Assembly: GCF_001571775.1 (NCBI RefSeq)
Contig: NZ_LRVM01000001.1
Span: 1-64,000, forward strand
Direction of reading: 5' to 3'
DNA length: 64,000 nucleotides
Origin: Anaerotignum neopropionicum
GTDB taxonomy: Bacteria > Bacillota > Clostridia > Lachnospirales > Anaerotignaceae
Shown here: positions 62,200-64,000 of the stretch, piece after piece
Layout of the letters: each line of letters opens with the position of its first letter
Position numbering within the stretch: position 1 is the stretch's first letter
Made by a program: the position numbers and the translations under genes
Notes under the pieces: model-generated
Seen by the model: the letters and a program-made list of their open reading frames with translations, nothing else
The model's database searches: none
What the model was told of the DNA's origin: nothing

Positions 62200-63927
62200 T
62201 TAGATAGCAGCAATCTTTTCATCCAAATCCTTTTCCACCGCCGCCAGTTGTTCTCTGGCATCCTCAAGGCTTTCCCCTTTTACTCCTATATAAAATTTCA
62301 GCTTAGGTTCTGTGCCCGAAGGACGTACACAAAGCCAGGTTCCATCCTCCAGCGTATAATAAAGCACATCAGACATGGGTAAGGTACTCGTTTGGGTTTC
62401 TCCCGTTTGCAGGTTTCTAAAAATCTGCATTTTATAATCCTTTGCCCAAACCACAGCTTTTTCAGCAAAAGCACGGGGCGTTTTTTCTCGCAAAGATGCC
62501 ATAATCCTTTGGATGCGCTCTACCCCATCCAACCCCTTCAGGGTAATGGCCTTTACACCATCCAAATAGTACCCATATTTTTCATATAGCCCTTGCAATG
62601 CCTGATAAATGGTTAAGCCGTTTTTCTTGTAATAAGCGGCCATTTCGCAAAGGAGCATTGTTGATACCACGGCATCCTTATCTCTGGCATAGGTTCCCGC
62701 CAAATAGCCATAGCTTTCCTCAAAGCCAAAAATATACGCATAGGCTCCTGTTTCTTCAAATTCCTTAATCTTCTCCCCTATGAATTTAAACCCCGTTAAA
62801 ACCTCCATTTTTTCCACACCAAAGTTATCACAAATAGGCTGAATCATTTCTGTGCTAACAATCGTTTTAACAACCACGCCGTTTTTAGGCAATAAACCCT
62901 TTTTTGCCTTTTGGCTTAGAATATAATCCGTTAAAAGTACCCCAACCACATTTCCGCTTAAAGCAACATATTCGCCTTTTTCGTTCTTCACCATTGCGCC
63001 CACCCGGTCACAATCCGGATCTGTACCCACGATAATATCTCCGTTTTTCTCCTCGGCCAGTTTCTTCGCAAGGGTAAATACATTGGGATCTTCGGGGTTT
63101 GGATAGCCTACAGTTGTAAAATCCGCATCTGGCTCCGCCTGCTCAGCAACCACAAATACGTTTTTAAAACCTGCTTTTTTCAAAACACGGCGTACCGGCA
63201 AATTTCCCGAACCATGAATGGGCGTATAAACAACAGAAAGCTCCTCCCCCATCTCCGCCACAACTTCAGGACAAAGACGCTGAGCTAACACCTGCTCATC
63301 ATAAAGGTTGTCAACCTCCTCTGAAATGATGTGATAAAGGCCCTTTTCCTCTGCCTCTTTTTGCTCCATTCTAAGTATCTGCCCGTACTGCGCCACAGCA
63401 TTTACCTCATCAATAATTCCTGTATCTCTAGGTGAAACCACCTGGGCGCCGTCCGCCCAATACACCTTATATCCATTATATTCCGGGGGGTTGTGGCTTG
63501 CAGTAATAACAATCCCCGCCGTACAGCCAAAATGTCTGACAGCAAAAGAAAGCATGGGCACAGGCCGCAGGGAAGGATATACATACGCCGGAATACCATT
63601 TGCCGCTAAAACCAAGCCTGCAATCTGTGCAAATTCCGGGGACATACGCCTGGAATCATAAGCAATGGCAACCCCCTTTGCCTGTACGCCCTCTTTTTTA
63701 ATATAATTTGCCAAGCCTTGAGTTGCTTTTCCAACGGTATAGGTGTTCAGTCGGTTACTCCCCCCGCCGATAATTCCACGCAAACCGCCTGTTCCAAACT
63801 CCAACTCCTTATAAAAACGCTCTTTAATTTCTTTTTCGTCATCCACAATCAAGCGTAATTCCGCCTTTGTTTTTTCATCAATGGACGGATCCGATAGCCA
63901 TTGATGGTATCTATTCATATGCTCCAT
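62200..63927 (-). CDS. phosphoglucomutase/phosphomannomutase
   Basis: A 575-residue alpha-phosphohexomutase. The catalytic serine is in ITASHNPPEYNGYKVYW, the metal loop is GTDPDCDRVGAMV, the sugar loop GFEESYGYLAGTY, and the phosphate loop RPSGTEPKLKFYIG. The length and the N-terminal extension fit PgcA-type phosphoglucomutases of Firmicutes. It would link glucose-1-phosphate from glgP to glycolysis. GGAGG before the ATG. Confidence 0.95.
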   Translation of the reverse strand: MEHMNRYHQWLSDPSIDEKTKAELRLIVDDEKEIKERFYKELEFGTGGLRGIIGGGSNRLNTYTVGKATQGLANYIKKEGVQAKGVAIAYDSRRMSPEFAQIAGLVLAANGIPAYVYPSLRPVPMLSFAVRHFGCTAGIVITASHNPPEYNGYKVYWADGAQVVSPRDTGIIDEVNAVAQYGQILRMEQKEAEEKGLYHIISEEVDNLYDEQVLAQRLCPEVVAEMGEELSVVYTPIHGSGNLPVRRVLKKAGFKNVFVVAEQAEPDADFTTVGYPNPEDPNVFTLAKKLAEEKNGDIIVGTDPDCDRVGAMVKNEKGEYVALSGNVVGVLLTDYILSQKAKKGLLPKNGVVVKTIVSTEMIQPICDNFGVEKMEVLTGFKFIGEKIKEFEETGAYAYIFGFEESYGYLAGTYARDKDAVVSTMLLCEMAAYYKKNGLTIYQALQGLYEKYGYYLDGVKAITLKGLDGVERIQRIMASLREKTPRAFAEKAVVWAKDYKMQIFRNLQTGETQTSTLPMSDVLYYTLEDGTWLCVRPSGTEPKLKFYIGVKGESLEDAREQLAAVEKDLDEKIAAI

Positions 63928-63941
63928 ACTCCCGCCTCCAC

Positions 63942-64000
63942 TTATTCTTTGTACAATTCCACATTTACACGAACAAAACTGCCATTGACTGTAATGGTTG
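63942..64000 (-). CDS. C-terminal end of a further gene (partial)
   Basis: On the minus strand an open frame runs in from the window's right edge and ends in TAA at 63942-63944, 15 nt before pgm. It encodes TITVNGSFVRVNVELYKE at least. Nineteen codons are too few to identify it; the alternative is untranslated DNA. Confidence 0.35.
   Translation of the reverse strand, partial: TITVNGSFVRVNVELYKE

Overview
The window looks like chromosome of a low-GC, strictly anaerobic, spore-forming member of the Clostridia, most like the Lachnospirales/Anaerotignum side of the class (a guess from gene content and the 16S 5' end, not a placement). Pointers are AT-rich intergenic DNA with AAGGAGG ribosome binding sites, sporulation genes (yabP, yabQ, ytfJ, cwlD), an anaerobic class III ribonucleotide reductase, NfnAB, a membrane pyrophosphatase of the K+-dependent type and a tRNA-Met-type T-box. 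No phage, plasmid, transposase or CRISPR array was seen. Most of the window is ordinary core chromosome.

Layout. 1-430: 5' end of a 16S rRNA gene on the minus strand with tandem promoters. 0.8-14.4 kb (mostly minus): glycogen phosphorylase, a half-size chromate-transporter pair, the prfA-prmC-DUF1385 group, rpmE, rho, a LysM membrane protein, an unknown 535-residue membrane protein, mecA (plus strand) and a DUF2461 protein. 14.5-20.7 kb: membrane pyrophosphatase with a long leader, an AEC carrier, PAP2 phosphatase, MntP and an ECF S component. 20.7-24.2 kb: mazG, hup, rqcP, yabP, yabQ, divIC, then tRNA-Met, -Glu and -Val, an order that recalls the Bacillus yab region. 24.4-33.3 kb (plus): nfnAB, an MBL-fold hydrolase, glpK, nrdD-nrdG-dut and a VanW protein. 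33.6-43.4 kb (minus): metNIQ under a Met T-box, an LCP protein, a thiD-type kinase under a TPP riboswitch, a secreted phosphodiesterase, a DUF1292 protein, a DEAD-box helicase and cwlD. 43.7-47.8 kb (plus): serC-serA-DUF1015 and a 57-residue membrane peptide. 48-54.2 kb: iron alcohol dehydrogenase, EamA exporter, asnB and malQ. 54.5-62.1 kb (plus): a small lipoprotein, a split TSUP transporter, several small unknowns, DUF1461, DUF2953, ytfJ, a Card1/Can2-like CARF nuclease, a TetR regulator and putP. 62.2-64 kb: a phosphoglucomutase/phosphomannomutase and the end of one more gene.

Genes work together in clear modules: deoxynucleotide supply (nrdD, nrdG, dut behind probable NrdR boxes), methionine uptake (metNIQ), serine synthesis (serC, serA, with DUF1015 of unknown role), glycogen and maltodextrin turnover (glgP, malQ, pgm, widely separated), and electron bifurcation (nfnAB).

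The most unusual signals are: (1) a stand-alone CARF/PD-(D/E)xK protein with no CRISPR locus in view, placed directly after the sporulation pair DUF2953-ytfJ; (2) a family of 0.2-0.35 kb mosaic intergenic repeats with hairpins and partly matching inverted ends, about seven copies in 64 kb; (3) a roughly 116-bp palindromic element just before putP; (4) a roughly 240-nt unexplained leader before the membrane pyrophosphatase gene.
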